Shown one piece after another: positions 8,048 to 16,565 of a stretch of 64,000 bases of DNA (positions within the stretch are counted from its first letter, which is position 1; every line of letters begins with the position of its first letter). Position numbers and translations under genes: made by a program. Source of the stretch: Planctomycetota bacterium (GTDB lineage Bacteria > Planctomycetota > UBA1135). Under the pieces are notes generated by a model that was given only the letters and a program-made list of their open reading frames with translations, made no database searches and was not told where the DNA came from. Location: NCBI GenBank assembly GCA_004295085.1, contig SHNF01000014.1:62001-126000 (forward strand). Direction: 5' to 3'.

Positions 8048-8152
8048 TCACTGCGCCGCGTAGGCGCGGGCCAGCTCACCCGCGAAGTCCTCGAAGCGCC
8101 GAAGCGCGTGGGCAGCGAGGGCTTCGGCCAGGATCCTCGGAAATTCCCCTTG
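8048..8152 (-). pseudogene. Possible C-terminal gene remnant
   Basis: The minus-strand frame ending at TGA 8048-8050 reads RILAEALAAHALRRFEDFAG and then ELARAYAAQ, an amphipathic protein-like tail. It has no start codon and is cut off near the tetR promoter. It fills most of the 146-base gap between the DGPF gene and tetR. It could be the stub of a gene lost when the TetR-RND cassette arrived; chance coding potential in GC-rich DNA is the alternative. Confidence 0.25.
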
Positions 8153-8178
8153 ACTGCCCTAGACGACTGGTCTAATCT
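8150..8178 (+). promoter_or_regulatory. tetR promoter
   Basis: TTGACT (8150-8155) and TAATCT (8173-8178) with 17-base spacing form a sigma70-like promoter eight bases before ATG 8186. The spacer is almost filled by the palindrome at 8160-8174, so bound repressor would block polymerase. Confidence 0.65.
8160..8174. promoter_or_regulatory. TetR operator, copy 1
   Basis: TAGACGACTGGTCTA is a perfect inverted repeat (TAGAC-N5-GTCTA). An identical 15-mer, including the central five bases, occurs at 8834-8848. It lies between the -35 and -10 of the tetR promoter, the classical site for autorepression. Confidence 0.75.
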
Positions 8179-8185
8179 GGCGGCC

Positions 8186-8788
8186 ATGACGGAGCTGGCC
8201 AAGGACCTGGGAACCCGCGAGAGGATCCTCGAGGTGGGGGCCCAGCTCGTCGCCGAGAAGAGCTTCAACGGTTGCGGCCTGGCCGAGATCCTCAGCCGTG
8301 CCGGGGTGCCGAAGGGGTCTTTCTACCACTACTTCGGCTCCAAGGAGGAGTTTGGTGTGGCGCTGGTCGAGAAGGCCTGCGAGGAGTATGTGGAGTTCCT
8401 CCGGCCGATCGTGAGCGATCGCAAGCGTTCGGCGCTGGCGCGGCTGCGGGCGGTCTTCGAGCAGGGCCGCGAGGAGTGCCTGGCCAACGGCGCCGCGCGC
8501 CAGTGCCTGATTCCGAAGCTGGCCCTGGAGACGGGGCAGCTCAGCGAGCCGGTGCATGCCGCGGTCAAGTGGGCCTACGACCAGTGGAGCGCGCTGCTCG
8601 CGCGGGTCATCCGTGAAGCCCAGGCGGACGGCGAGATCGGCCGCAGGCACGATCCGGACCGGCTGGCGGACATGCTCGTCATGATGTGGGAGGGCGCGAC
8701 GATCCGGATGCAGATCGACCGCAGCCTCCAGCCCGTCGACGACTTCCTGGCCTTCGTCTTCGACTCGCTCCTCACGGAACGGAGCTGA
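8186..8788 (+). CDS. TetR family transcriptional repressor of the RND pump
   Basis: A 200-residue regulator. The N-terminal helix-turn-helix covers about residues 10-57 (GTRERILEVGAQLVAEKSF, then RAGVPKGSFYHYFGSKEEFG, the TetR recognition-helix signature). The C-terminal part is a helical ligand-binding and dimer domain; KLALETGQLSEP resembles the AcuR/NemR-like subgroup that responds to electrophiles. ATG 8186 follows the promoter directly. It probably represses itself and the adjacent RND operon through the two identical palindromes. Confidence 0.92.
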   Translation: MTELAKDLGTRERILEVGAQLVAEKSFNGCGLAEILSRAGVPKGSFYHYFGSKEEFGVALVEKACEEYVEFLRPIVSDRKRSALARLRAVFEQGREECLANGAARQCLIPKLALETGQLSEPVHAAVKWAYDQWSALLARVIREAQADGEIGRRHDPDRLADMLVMMWEGATIRMQIDRSLQPVDDFLAFVFDSLLTERS

Positions 8789-8833
8789 GACCGATGCACT
8801 GCTGTCCCCAGGGCGATTCTGCGTGGAAACCCG

Positions 8834-8848
8834 TAGACGACTGGTCTA
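8834..8848. promoter_or_regulatory. TetR operator, copy 2, before RND operon
   Basis: An exact copy of TAGACGACTGGTCTA, 43 bases before the membrane-fusion gene at 8892. A -10-like TCTACT overlaps its right arm (8845-8850). No good -35 was seen. The identity of the two sites flanking tetR is strong internal evidence for a local regulon. Confidence 0.75.
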
Positions 8849-8891
8849 CTTGGAACTCCTTCGTCAGCCAGTGCCTGGGAGGGCGCCCTGC

Positions 8892-9983
8892 ATGAACCGT
8901 CGCGGTTGGATTGGATCCTCGCTGCTCGTGGTGCTTGTCGTCGGGGCCGGAGCCGGCCTGGGCGCGTGGAAGATGGGGTCGCTGCGGAAAGCCGAGGCGG
9001 CGGCCGCGGCACAACCTGAGCCGGTGGAGGTGGTGACGGTGGCCGCGGCGAGGGCGGTGGAGCACCGCGCAGCGGCGACCGCGATCGGAACGGTGCTGGC
9101 CCTGCGCTCGATCACGGTCCGCAACGAGCTGCCCGGAACCGTGCAGGAGGTGGCGCTGGCGCCCGGCCAGGTGGTCGAGGAAGGCGCGCTGCTGGTCGCG
9201 CTGGACGTCTCGGTCGAGGAGGCGGAGCTGGCGGCGCAGCAAGCGGAGGCCGAGCTGGCGGAGACGGTGGTCCAGCGCCTGGAGCGCGCCACACAGAACC
9301 GCGCGGCATCGGAGCTGGACCTGGACCGCGCGCGCGCGGAGCGCGATATCGCGCTGGCGCAGATCGAGCGCACGCGCGCGATCATCGCCCGCAAGACCAT
9401 CCGCGCGCCGTTCCGCGCCCGTGTCGGCATGGCGGACGTGCACCCGGGCCAGTACCTGAACCAGGGGACGGAGCTGACGACGCTGCAGGGCGTCGACGAC
9501 GCGGTGCACGTGGACTTCACGGTCGGCCAGCAGGTGGCGGCCAAGCTGCACGCGGGCGACCGTGTGGACGTGTTCGCCGCAGGCAGCGTGCAAGCGATCT
9601 CGGCGTCGATCGTCGCGATCGACGCCCGCGTGGATCCGGCGACCCGCAACGCCATGGTGCGGGCGGTGATCGATGGCGCCGGGGACGCTCCCGCCCCGGG
9701 CGCCTCGGTGCGCGTGCGGGTTCCGGTCGGCCCGCCGAGCGCGGCGGTCGCGGTCCCCGTCAGCACGCTGCGCAAGGGGCCGGGAGGCGACCACGTGTTC
9801 GTGATCGCGCCGGACCCGGGCGGCATGGCGCGCGCGCACCTGCGGCAGGTCGAGAGCGGTGCCATGGTCGGCGACGAGGTCCTGGTGCACGCCGGGCTTG
9901 CCGCCGGCGAGCAGGTGGCCGCCTCGGGGTCGTTCAAGCTGCGCGAGGCCGTGCTGGTGGCGGTGGCAGGTGCCGCTCGGTAG
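8892..9983 (+). CDS. RND efflux periplasmic adaptor (membrane fusion protein)
   Basis: A 363-residue adaptor with one N-terminal membrane anchor (LLVVLVVGAGAGLGAW). The biotinyl-lipoyl halves sit near residues 70-100 (GTVQEVALAPGQVVEEGALL) and about 165-190 (RAPFRARVGMADVHPGQYL), flanking a short alpha hairpin. A beta-barrel domain (VDFTVGQQV) follows. It links the inner-membrane pump to the outer-membrane channel. ATG 8892 begins the membrane anchor; the 69 bases before it contain the operator. It is the first gene of a three-gene pump operon. Confidence 0.92.
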   Translation: MNRRGWIGSSLLVVLVVGAGAGLGAWKMGSLRKAEAAAAAQPEPVEVVTVAAARAVEHRAAATAIGTVLALRSITVRNELPGTVQEVALAPGQVVEEGALLVALDVSVEEAELAAQQAEAELAETVVQRLERATQNRAASELDLDRARAERDIALAQIERTRAIIARKTIRAPFRARVGMADVHPGQYLNQGTELTTLQGVDDAVHVDFTVGQQVAAKLHAGDRVDVFAAGSVQAISASIVAIDARVDPATRNAMVRAVIDGAGDAPAPGASVRVRVPVGPPSAAVAVPVSTLRKGPGGDHVFVIAPDPGGMARAHLRQVESGAMVGDEVLVHAGLAAGEQVAASGSFKLREAVLVAVAGAAR

Positions 9984-9998
9984 TCGGTGGAGGCTCGC

Positions 9999-12900
9999 AT
10001 GCGTTCGTTCACCGACCTCTTCATCCGTCACCCCGTCCTGGCGGCGGTGGTCAACCTCGTGCTCGTGCTGGTGGGCTGGCGGGCGCTGACGACGCTGCCG
10101 GTGCAGCAGTACCCGCAGATCGAGAGCTCGTCGGTGCTGATCACGACGGTCTACTACGGCGCGAGCGCCGAGACCGTGCGCGGCTTCCTGACCACGCCGA
10201 TCGAGCGCGCGGTCTCGGCGATCGGCGGGGTCGACTACGTCGAGTCGACCAGCCGCGCCGGCGTCAGCTCCGTCACCGTGCGCCTCAAGCTGAACCACAG
10301 CAGCACGGCGGCGCTGGCCGAGGTCACGGCGCGGCTGCAGCAGGTCCGCTCCGAGCTGCCTGCGGAGGCCGAGCCGCCCGTGGTCGAGGTGCAGCGGGCC
10401 GATCGGCCGTATGCGACGTTCTATCTCAGCTTCACCTCGAGCGGGCGCAGCGTCCCGGCCATCACCGACTGGCTGGCGCGTACCGTGCAGCCGCAGCTGG
10501 CGACGCTGCAGGGGGTCCAGCGCGTGACCAACAACGAAGGCGGCCGGCCCATCGCCATGCGGGTCTGGATCGATCCCGACCGCCTGGCTGCGCTCAACCT
10601 CGCGCCCGGCGACGTGCACGCGGCGCTGCAGCGCAACAACTACCTGGCCGCCGTCGGCCAGACCAAGGGCAACCAGGTGCAGGTCAACCTGCTGGCGAAC
10701 ACAGACCTGCGCTCGGTCGACGAGTTCGCGGAGCTGATCGTCGCCGACCGCGGGGGCGCGATCGTGCGCCTCAGCGACGTGGCCCGGGTCGAGCTCGGCG
10801 CCGAGGAGGCGGACCTGGTCGCGAAGTACAACGACCAGGAGAGCGTCTACCTCGGGGTCTGGCCGCTGGTCGGTGCCAACGAGATCGAGGTGGCGCGCCG
10901 CCTGCGCGACGAGATGGAGCGCCTGCGGCCGGCGCTGCCTGCGGACATCGAGATGCGCCTCGTGTGGGACGGGACGACGTTCATGCGGGACGCGCTGGCG
11001 GAGATCTCGAAGACGCTGGTCGAGACGATGCTGATCGTCGGCTTCGCGGTGTTCCTGTTCATGGGCTCGGTGCGCACCGCGCTGGTGCCGCTCGTCGCCA
11101 TGCCGGTGTCCCTGGTCGGAGCGGCGATCGTGATGTTCGCCTTCGGCTTCAGCCTGAACCTGCTCACCATCCTCGCGATCGTGCTGTCGGTGGGCCTGGT
11201 GGTCGACGACGCCATCGTGGTGGTCGAGAACGTCGAGCGCCACGTGCGCCTGGGCAAGTCGCGGCGCGAGGCGGCGCTGGTCGGCGCGCGCGAGCTGGTC
11301 GGCCCGATCATCGCGATGACGATCACGCTGGCCGCGGTGTACACGCCGATCGGCTTCCAGGGCGGCCTGACCGGCTCGCTGTTCCTGGAGTTCGCGATCA
11401 CGCTGGCCGCTGCCGTGGTCGTGTCGGGCATCGTCGCGGTCACGCTCTCGCCGGTCATGAGCTCGCGCTTCGTGCATCCGCACGGCCAGGAAGGGCGCCT
11501 GGCCGCGCTGGTCAACCGCGGCTTCGAGCGGGTGCGGCGCGCGTATGCGCGGCTGCTGGACGGGGCGCTGCAGATCCGCTGGGCGATCGTGGCGGCAGCG
11601 CTGCTGGTCATGGCCGCGGCCTGGCCGCTGTACTCGCACTCGCGGCGCGAGCTGGCTCCCGTCGAGGACCAGAGCCACATCAGCCTGTTCTTCGAGGCCG
11701 CGCCCGATTCCACGCTGGCCGCGACCAACCGCGAGCACCTGCAGGTCGTGGATGCCATCACCGCGTTTCCCGAGACCGAGTTCACGTGGTCGCTCACGGC
11801 GGCATGGGGCGGCTTCGGGGGGCTGGTGGCGAAGAACTGGAAGGAGCGGGCGCGCTCGACCGAGGAGATGTACGGCGAGGTGTTCGGCGCGGTGGCGCAG
11901 GTGCCCGGCCTGCGCGTGTTTCCGCGCCTCGACCCGCCGCTGCCGACCCCGGGCCAGTACGACGTCGAGCTGGTGCTGCAGAGCGACGCCCCGGCCGAGC
12001 AGATGAGCGCAGCCGTCGCCGCGGTGCTCGGCGCCGGCTGGCAGAGCGGCAAGTTCCTGTACGTCGACACCGACCTCAAGATCGACCTGCCGCAGGCGCA
12101 CGTGGTGCTCGACCGCGAGCAGGTGGCCGACCTGGGGCTGGACCTGGCCGGCGTCGGCCGCGAGCTGGGCACGCTGCTCGGCGGCGCGTACGTGAACCGG
12201 TTCAACTACTTCGACCGCAGCTACAAGGTCATCCCGCAGGTCGGCGACGAGAACCGGGCCACGGTCGCGCCGGTGCTCGACCTGAAGATCAAGACGCCGC
12301 ATGGCGGACTCGTGCCGGTGTCGACCTTCACGCGCATCGAGACGAGCGCCGCGCCGCGCACCTTGAACCGCTTCCAGCAGCGCAACGCGGTGCGGATCTT
12401 CGGCGGCGTCCAGCCGGGCGTCACGAAGGAGGAGGGGCTGCGCGTGCTGGAGACGGCCGCCGCCGCGGCGGTCGGGCCGGACGTCCACGTGGACTACGCG
12501 GGCGAGTCGCGGCAGATCCGCCGCGAAGGCTCGGCGCTCACCGTCACGCTCGGGTTCGCGGTGGTGCTGATCTACCTGGTGCTTGCGGCCCAGTTCCGCA
12601 GCTTCCGGGACCCGCTGATCGTGCTGCTCGGCTCGGTGCCGCTCGCGATCTCCGGCGCGCTCGCGTTCAGCTTCCTGGACCTCACCACCATCAACATCTA
12701 CTCGCAGGTCGGACTGATCACGCTGGTGGGACTGATCGCGAAGAACGGCATCCTGATCGTGCAGTTCGCGAACACACTTCGGGCCCGCGGAGTGGCCAAG
12801 GCAGCCGCCCTGCGCGAGGCGTCGTTGACCCGGCTGCGGCCGGTGCTGATGACCTCGGCGGCCACGGTCTTCGGCCACTTCCCGCTGGTGCTGGTGTCGG

Positions 12901-13100
12901 GGCCGGGAGCCGAGGCCCGCAACAGCATCGGCACGGTGCTGGTGGCCGGCATGATCGTCGGCACCTTGTTCACCTTGTTCGTCGTGCCGGTCTTCTACAT
13001 GCTGATCGCGGCGGAGCATCAGCCGAGCCGCGTGCCGGAGAAGAGCGCGCACGCATCGCCGCCGCTGGCGCCGGCCGTGCCGGCCCTGGAGGTCGCATGA
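9999..13100 (+). CDS. RND multidrug efflux permease (HAE1 type)
   Basis: A 1033-residue trimeric proton antiporter with 12 membrane helices and two large periplasmic loops. The proton-relay pair lies in GLVVDDAIVVVENVER (helix 4) and the partner Lys in GLIAKNGILIVQF (helix 10). ATG 9999 is preferred to GTG 9987 because GGAGG precedes it by seven bases. The stop overlaps the next ATG (ATGA). With adaptor and NodT factor it forms a complete tripartite pump controlled by TetR. Substrate is unknown. Confidence 0.95.
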   Translation: MRSFTDLFIRHPVLAAVVNLVLVLVGWRALTTLPVQQYPQIESSSVLITTVYYGASAETVRGFLTTPIERAVSAIGGVDYVESTSRAGVSSVTVRLKLNHSSTAALAEVTARLQQVRSELPAEAEPPVVEVQRADRPYATFYLSFTSSGRSVPAITDWLARTVQPQLATLQGVQRVTNNEGGRPIAMRVWIDPDRLAALNLAPGDVHAALQRNNYLAAVGQTKGNQVQVNLLANTDLRSVDEFAELIVADRGGAIVRLSDVARVELGAEEADLVAKYNDQESVYLGVWPLVGANEIEVARRLRDEMERLRPALPADIEMRLVWDGTTFMRDALAEISKTLVETMLIVGFAVFLFMGSVRTALVPLVAMPVSLVGAAIVMFAFGFSLNLLTILAIVLSVGLVVDDAIVVVENVERHVRLGKSRREAALVGARELVGPIIAMTITLAAVYTPIGFQGGLTGSLFLEFAITLAAAVVVSGIVAVTLSPVMSSRFVHPHGQEGRLAALVNRGFERVRRAYARLLDGALQIRWAIVAAALLVMAAAWPLYSHSRRELAPVEDQSHISLFFEAAPDSTLAATNREHLQVVDAITAFPETEFTWSLTAAWGGFGGLVAKNWKERARSTEEMYGEVFGAVAQVPGLRVFPRLDPPLPTPGQYDVELVLQSDAPAEQMSAAVAAVLGAGWQSGKFLYVDTDLKIDLPQAHVVLDREQVADLGLDLAGVGRELGTLLGGAYVNRFNYFDRSYKVIPQVGDENRATVAPVLDLKIKTPHGGLVPVSTFTRIETSAAPRTLNRFQQRNAVRIFGGVQPGVTKEEGLRVLETAAAAAVGPDVHVDYAGESRQIRREGSALTVTLGFAVVLIYLVLAAQFRSFRDPLIVLLGSVPLAISGALAFSFLDLTTINIYSQVGLITLVGLIAKNGILIVQFANTLRARGVAKAAALREASLTRLRPVLMTSAATVFGHFPLVLVSGPGAEARNSIGTVLVAGMIVGTLFTLFVVPVFYMLIAAEHQPSRVPEKSAHASPPLAPAVPALEVA

Positions 13101-14563
13101 ACCTGCGTCGAGCCGCTACCCGGCCCGGCAGCCTCGCCGCGACCGCGGCGCTGCTGCTGAGCTTCAGCTGCACCACGGTGGGGCCGGACTACGCGCCGCC
13201 CGCGGCGGCCGTCGCCGCCGGCTGGCGCGAGCAGGCGGATCCCGCACTCGCCCCGGAGCCGCCCGACCTCAATGCCTGGTGGCTCTACCTCGAGGACCCG
13301 GTGCTGAACGGGCTCATCGAGCGCGCCCTGCGGCAGGGGCTCGACCTGCGCGAAGCCCTGGCCCGCGTGCACGAGGCGCGCGCGCTGCGCGGAGTCGCCG
13401 CCGCCGATCGCTTTCCGACTCTGGACGCGGTCCTCTCCTACGAGCGCCGCGGCGAGAGCGAGAACACGACGCTGGGGCAGTTCCTGCCGGACTCGGGCCT
13501 CTACACGGCCGGCTTCGACGCCGCGTGGGAGATCGACCTCTGGGGCCGCGTGCGCCGCTCGGTCGAGGCCGCCGACGCGGACCTGGAAGCCGGCATCGAG
13601 GACACGCGCGACGTCGCCGTGACGGTCGCGGCCGAGACGGCGCGCAACTACATCGAGCTGCGCGGCTTCCAGAAGCGGCTCGCGATCGCGCGCAGCAACG
13701 TCGGGCTGCAGGAGCAGACGCTGGCCCTGGTGGCGGCCCGCTACGAGTCGGGCCTGGTAGGCGAGCGCGACGTGGCGCAGGCGGCCTCCAACCTCGAGAG
13801 CACGCGCGCGCGCGTGCCGGCGCTGGAGGTGGGTTTGCGCGCCGCCGAGAACCGCCTGGCGGTGCTCCTCGCGCTGGCCCCCGGGGCGCTGGCGGCCGAG
13901 CTGGCCGAGACTCGGCCGATCCCCGTGCCGCCGCTCGAGCTGGCCGTGGGCGTGCCCGCGGACCTGCTGCGGAGGCGCGCCGACGTGCGCCGCGCCGAGC
14001 GCGTGCTCGCCGCCGAGACCGCGCGCGTCGGGGTCGCGGAGGGGGACCTCTACCCGCGCCTCAGCCTCATCGGCAGCCTCGGCCTCCAGTCCGAGGATCT
14101 CTCCGATCTCGCGCATTCGGGCAGCGAGTTCTTCCACTTCGGCCCCTCGCTGCGCTGGAACCTCTTCGACCGCGAGCGCCTGCACGGACGCGTCGAGGCC
14201 CAGGACGCGCGCCGCGAGCAAGCCCTCCTCCGCTGGGAGCGCGCCGTCCTCACCGCCCTCGAGGAAGCCGAGAACGCGATGACCGCATTCCTGCGCGAGC
14301 AGCTGCGCCGCCGTTCGCTGCGGGCCGCCTCCGACCAGGCCCGCCTGGCCGTCGACCTGTCCCAGTCCCAATACACCGAAGGCATCACCGACTTCCAGGC
14401 CGTGCTCGACTCCGAGCGCGCCCTGGCGCAGCTCGAGGACGATCTGGCGCAGAGCGACGCCGCCATCGCCACCAGCGCGGTCGCGCTCTACAAGGCGCTG
14501 GGTGGCGGCTGGGAGCACATGCACGGCTCCGGGTATGCTCGCTCCATGGAGTCGGCCCGTTGA
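13097..14563 (+). CDS. NodT family outer-membrane efflux lipoprotein
   Basis: A 488-residue TolC-like channel with a lipoprotein signal (LLLSFSC, Cys25) followed by TTVGPDYAPP, the standard NodT opening. Two outer-membrane-factor repeats are visible, with LNAWWLYLEDPVLNGLIERA early and RADVRRAERVLAAETARVGV at mid-length. It forms the outer-membrane exit duct of the pump. Its start overlaps the permease stop by four bases and its own stop overlaps the TTG start of the acetyltransferase. Confidence 0.92.
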   Translation: MNLRRAATRPGSLAATAALLLSFSCTTVGPDYAPPAAAVAAGWREQADPALAPEPPDLNAWWLYLEDPVLNGLIERALRQGLDLREALARVHEARALRGVAAADRFPTLDAVLSYERRGESENTTLGQFLPDSGLYTAGFDAAWEIDLWGRVRRSVEAADADLEAGIEDTRDVAVTVAAETARNYIELRGFQKRLAIARSNVGLQEQTLALVAARYESGLVGERDVAQAASNLESTRARVPALEVGLRAAENRLAVLLALAPGALAAELAETRPIPVPPLELAVGVPADLLRRRADVRRAERVLAAETARVGVAEGDLYPRLSLIGSLGLQSEDLSDLAHSGSEFFHFGPSLRWNLFDRERLHGRVEAQDARREQALLRWERAVLTALEEAENAMTAFLREQLRRRSLRAASDQARLAVDLSQSQYTEGITDFQAVLDSERALAQLEDDLAQSDAAIATSAVALYKALGGGWEHMHGSGYARSMESAR

Positions 14564-15036
14564 CCGGCGAGCTCGTGCTGCGGGACGTGACGGAGGCGGA
14601 CCTCCCCGTCTTCTTCGAGCACCAGAAGGACCCGGAGGCCAACCGCATGGCTGCCTTTCCGGCCCGGGACCGCGGCGCGTTCACGGCGCACTGGGCCAGG
14701 ATCCGCAACGACGCGACCGTCGTTGTGAAGACGGTCCTCTGCGACGGGCAGGTGGCAGGCAGCGTCGTGAGCTTCGAGCAGTCCGGCCAGCGCCTGGTCG
14801 GCTACTGGATCGGAAGGGAATTCTGGGGGCGTGGCGTCGCCACCCGGGCGCTCGCCGCGTTCTTGCGGTGCCTGCCGGTCCGGCCCCTGCACGCGCGCGT
14901 CGCCAGCCACAACGTGGCCTCGCTGCGGGTCCTGGAAAAGTGCGGCTTCACGCGGGTCGGCCTGGACCGTGCCCTTTCCAGCTCCGGCGGCGAGGTGGTC
15001 GAGGAATTCGTCCTGGAGCTGCGCGCGCGCGCGTGA
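14560..15036 (+). CDS. GNAT family N-acetyltransferase (RimJ/RimL-like)
   Basis: A 158-residue acetyltransferase using acetyl-CoA. It opens LTGELVLRDVTEADLPVFFE, has GYWIGREFWGRGVATRALAAF near residues 82-102 as the CoA-binding motif A, and ends with NVASLRVLEKCGFTRVG, the RimJ/RimL landmark. No ATG or GTG fits the homology start. TTG 14560 shares bases with the NodT stop (TTGA), so translation is probably coupled. Acceptor substrate is unknown. Confidence 0.85.
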   Translation: MTGELVLRDVTEADLPVFFEHQKDPEANRMAAFPARDRGAFTAHWARIRNDATVVVKTVLCDGQVAGSVVSFEQSGQRLVGYWIGREFWGRGVATRALAAFLRCLPVRPLHARVASHNVASLRVLEKCGFTRVGLDRALSSSGGEVVEEFVLELRARA

Positions 15037-15120
15037 CGCGGCGCAACGACGGGATCCGTGCGGGCTGCGCCGGATTCACTCCGACCGCCGTCCGCCGCGC
15101 CGGCAGCCGCGGTCCGGTCC

Positions 15121-16476
15121 TCACTCCCGGCCGGGGGCCGCGGCCAGCGGCAGCGTTGGATCCCCGAACAGCATGAACTTCATGCCCTGGAAGAAGATGC
15201 TGGGCGGGTACCAGCCGGCGTCGGGCTGCAGCGTCGCCAGGCGCTCGGCGTCGTAGTAGAAGGCCAGGGCGGCCTGCCAGGCGTCGCCGACGCGGGCGTC
15301 CGGGTGCTGGCCGGCGTGCTGGAGGAAGCCTTGCATGAGGCTGAGCGCGCACGGCTGCGCGCCGGTGTTGCAGCCGATGTAGGCGACGGCTCCGCCCGCC
15401 GGCATGCGCAGCAGCCGCTCGCCCAGGCTGGTGCTGTTGAAGCGGCCGGGCTGCAGCGGGGCGGGGGCCGGCGGCGGCTCGAGAAAGACCTCGCCGGCGG
15501 TGGTGCCGCGGTGGGGGACTCCGTCCGCATCGAGGTAGGCCTGGTAAGGGGCCTCGGCGCAGAAGTGGGCGGTGCCGCAGCCCACGGAGAAGAACACCGC
15601 GGGCTGGCAGGCGGCCAGCTCGAGCTCCTGGTCCGCGCCGAGGCAGCGGTCCCAGCCGCCGGCGTCGCCGTGGCCGGCGTGCAGGACGAGGGTCGCGCCC
15701 TGGCGGATCCCGGCCATCACGCTGGCCGTGGAGGGAACTCCGTCGCGCTCACCGTAGAACTGGCGGTCCACCGTCCAGCCCAGAGCCGGGAAGGGCTCGA
15801 TCCAGGCAGCGAGCGCCGCCCGCGCGTCCACCCAGCCGTCGCCGTGCGCCGCCACCAGCGTCTCGACGCGCGCACCGGAACCCGGCCAGGCCAAGGTCTT
15901 GGCGATCACGGTCTGCAGCGACTCGACGTCGGACACCGGCCAGCGGCCGACGCCGATTTCGGGCACGTAGCTGATACCGTCGTAGTTGATGGGGGAGTCC
16001 TTGAAGTGCTCGCCCCGGACCTCGCCGTAGTAGCGGGCGGAGCAGCCGTCGCGGGCGCCGTTCCAGTCCTCGAAGCCGCCGCCCTCGCGGGCCAGGTCGG
16101 CGTAGTACAGGTCGCTGGCGTAGAAGGCGTAGTTGTGCGCCGCCTCCGTGTTCCGATCGAGGACCATGAAGCGCACGGGCAAGGTGTCGGCGTCGCCGAC
16201 CAGGAGCGCGTAGCGCAGGCCGGATTCCTGCCAGAGCGCGTGCAGGCGGCGCTTGAGCCGCTCGGGGGCGTCGCCGGCGCCGGTCGCGACCGCGTCCTCG
16301 AGCGGCAGGAACACGGCCGTGAGCTCGCGGCGGCGCTGCTCGAGAAAGGGCTGGAGCGCGGCTTCCCAGGCTGCCGGAGCCACGACCGCCAGGGCGACGG
16401 CAGAGGCGGACGGCGACCCGGGCTCACGGTCCGGGGCTTGCAGGACCAGGGGCACGAGCAGCACGTAGGGAAGCAT
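15121..16476 (-). CDS. Secreted gingipain-like cysteine protease (peptidase C25)
   Basis: A 451-residue exported protein with a short signal (MLPYVLLVPLVLQA). It has the C25 caspase-like pattern: YALLVGDADTLP near 90-100, ISYVPEIGVGRWPV near 168-181, the candidate catalytic His269 in LHAGHGD and the candidate Cys300 in FFSVGCGTAHF. A late FFQGMKFMLFGDPTLPL block is typical of C25 domains. No type IX sorting domain is present. A TATCGT -10 stands nine bases before the ATG. It is divergent from the Cys-repeat protein, with 89 bases between them. Confidence 0.8.
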   Translation of the reverse strand: MLPYVLLVPLVLQAPDREPGSPSASAVALAVVAPAAWEAALQPFLEQRRRELTAVFLPLEDAVATGAGDAPERLKRRLHALWQESGLRYALLVGDADTLPVRFMVLDRNTEAAHNYAFYASDLYYADLAREGGGFEDWNGARDGCSARYYGEVRGEHFKDSPINYDGISYVPEIGVGRWPVSDVESLQTVIAKTLAWPGSGARVETLVAAHGDGWVDARAALAAWIEPFPALGWTVDRQFYGERDGVPSTASVMAGIRQGATLVLHAGHGDAGGWDRCLGADQELELAACQPAVFFSVGCGTAHFCAEAPYQAYLDADGVPHRGTTAGEVFLEPPPAPAPLQPGRFNSTSLGERLLRMPAGGAVAYIGCNTGAQPCALSLMQGFLQHAGQHPDARVGDAWQAALAFYYDAERLATLQPDAGWYPPSIFFQGMKFMLFGDPTLPLAAAPGRE

Positions 16477-16485
16477 GCGGGGAGA

Positions 16486-16491
16486 ACGATA
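16486..16491 (-). promoter_or_regulatory. -10 box TATCGT of the C25 protease gene
   Basis: TATCGT on the minus strand ends nine bases before ATG 16476, with no Shine-Dalgarno sequence. It is one of a series of TAnnnT boxes placed just before start codons in this window. Confidence 0.45.
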
Positions 16492-16565
16492 GCAGGCGTC
16501 ACCCGCGCGCGGATTTCATGTCGCTCCGGCCGCGGGCCTGCTCTGGTGACAGTGGAGGTTTGCAC

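Noticed and set aside
8772..13052. Minus-strand open frame of about 1400 codons opposite the RND operon
   Set aside because: It is antisense to clear RND genes, has Arg/His/Gln-rich low-complexity translation and arises from the GC-rich third positions of the real genes.
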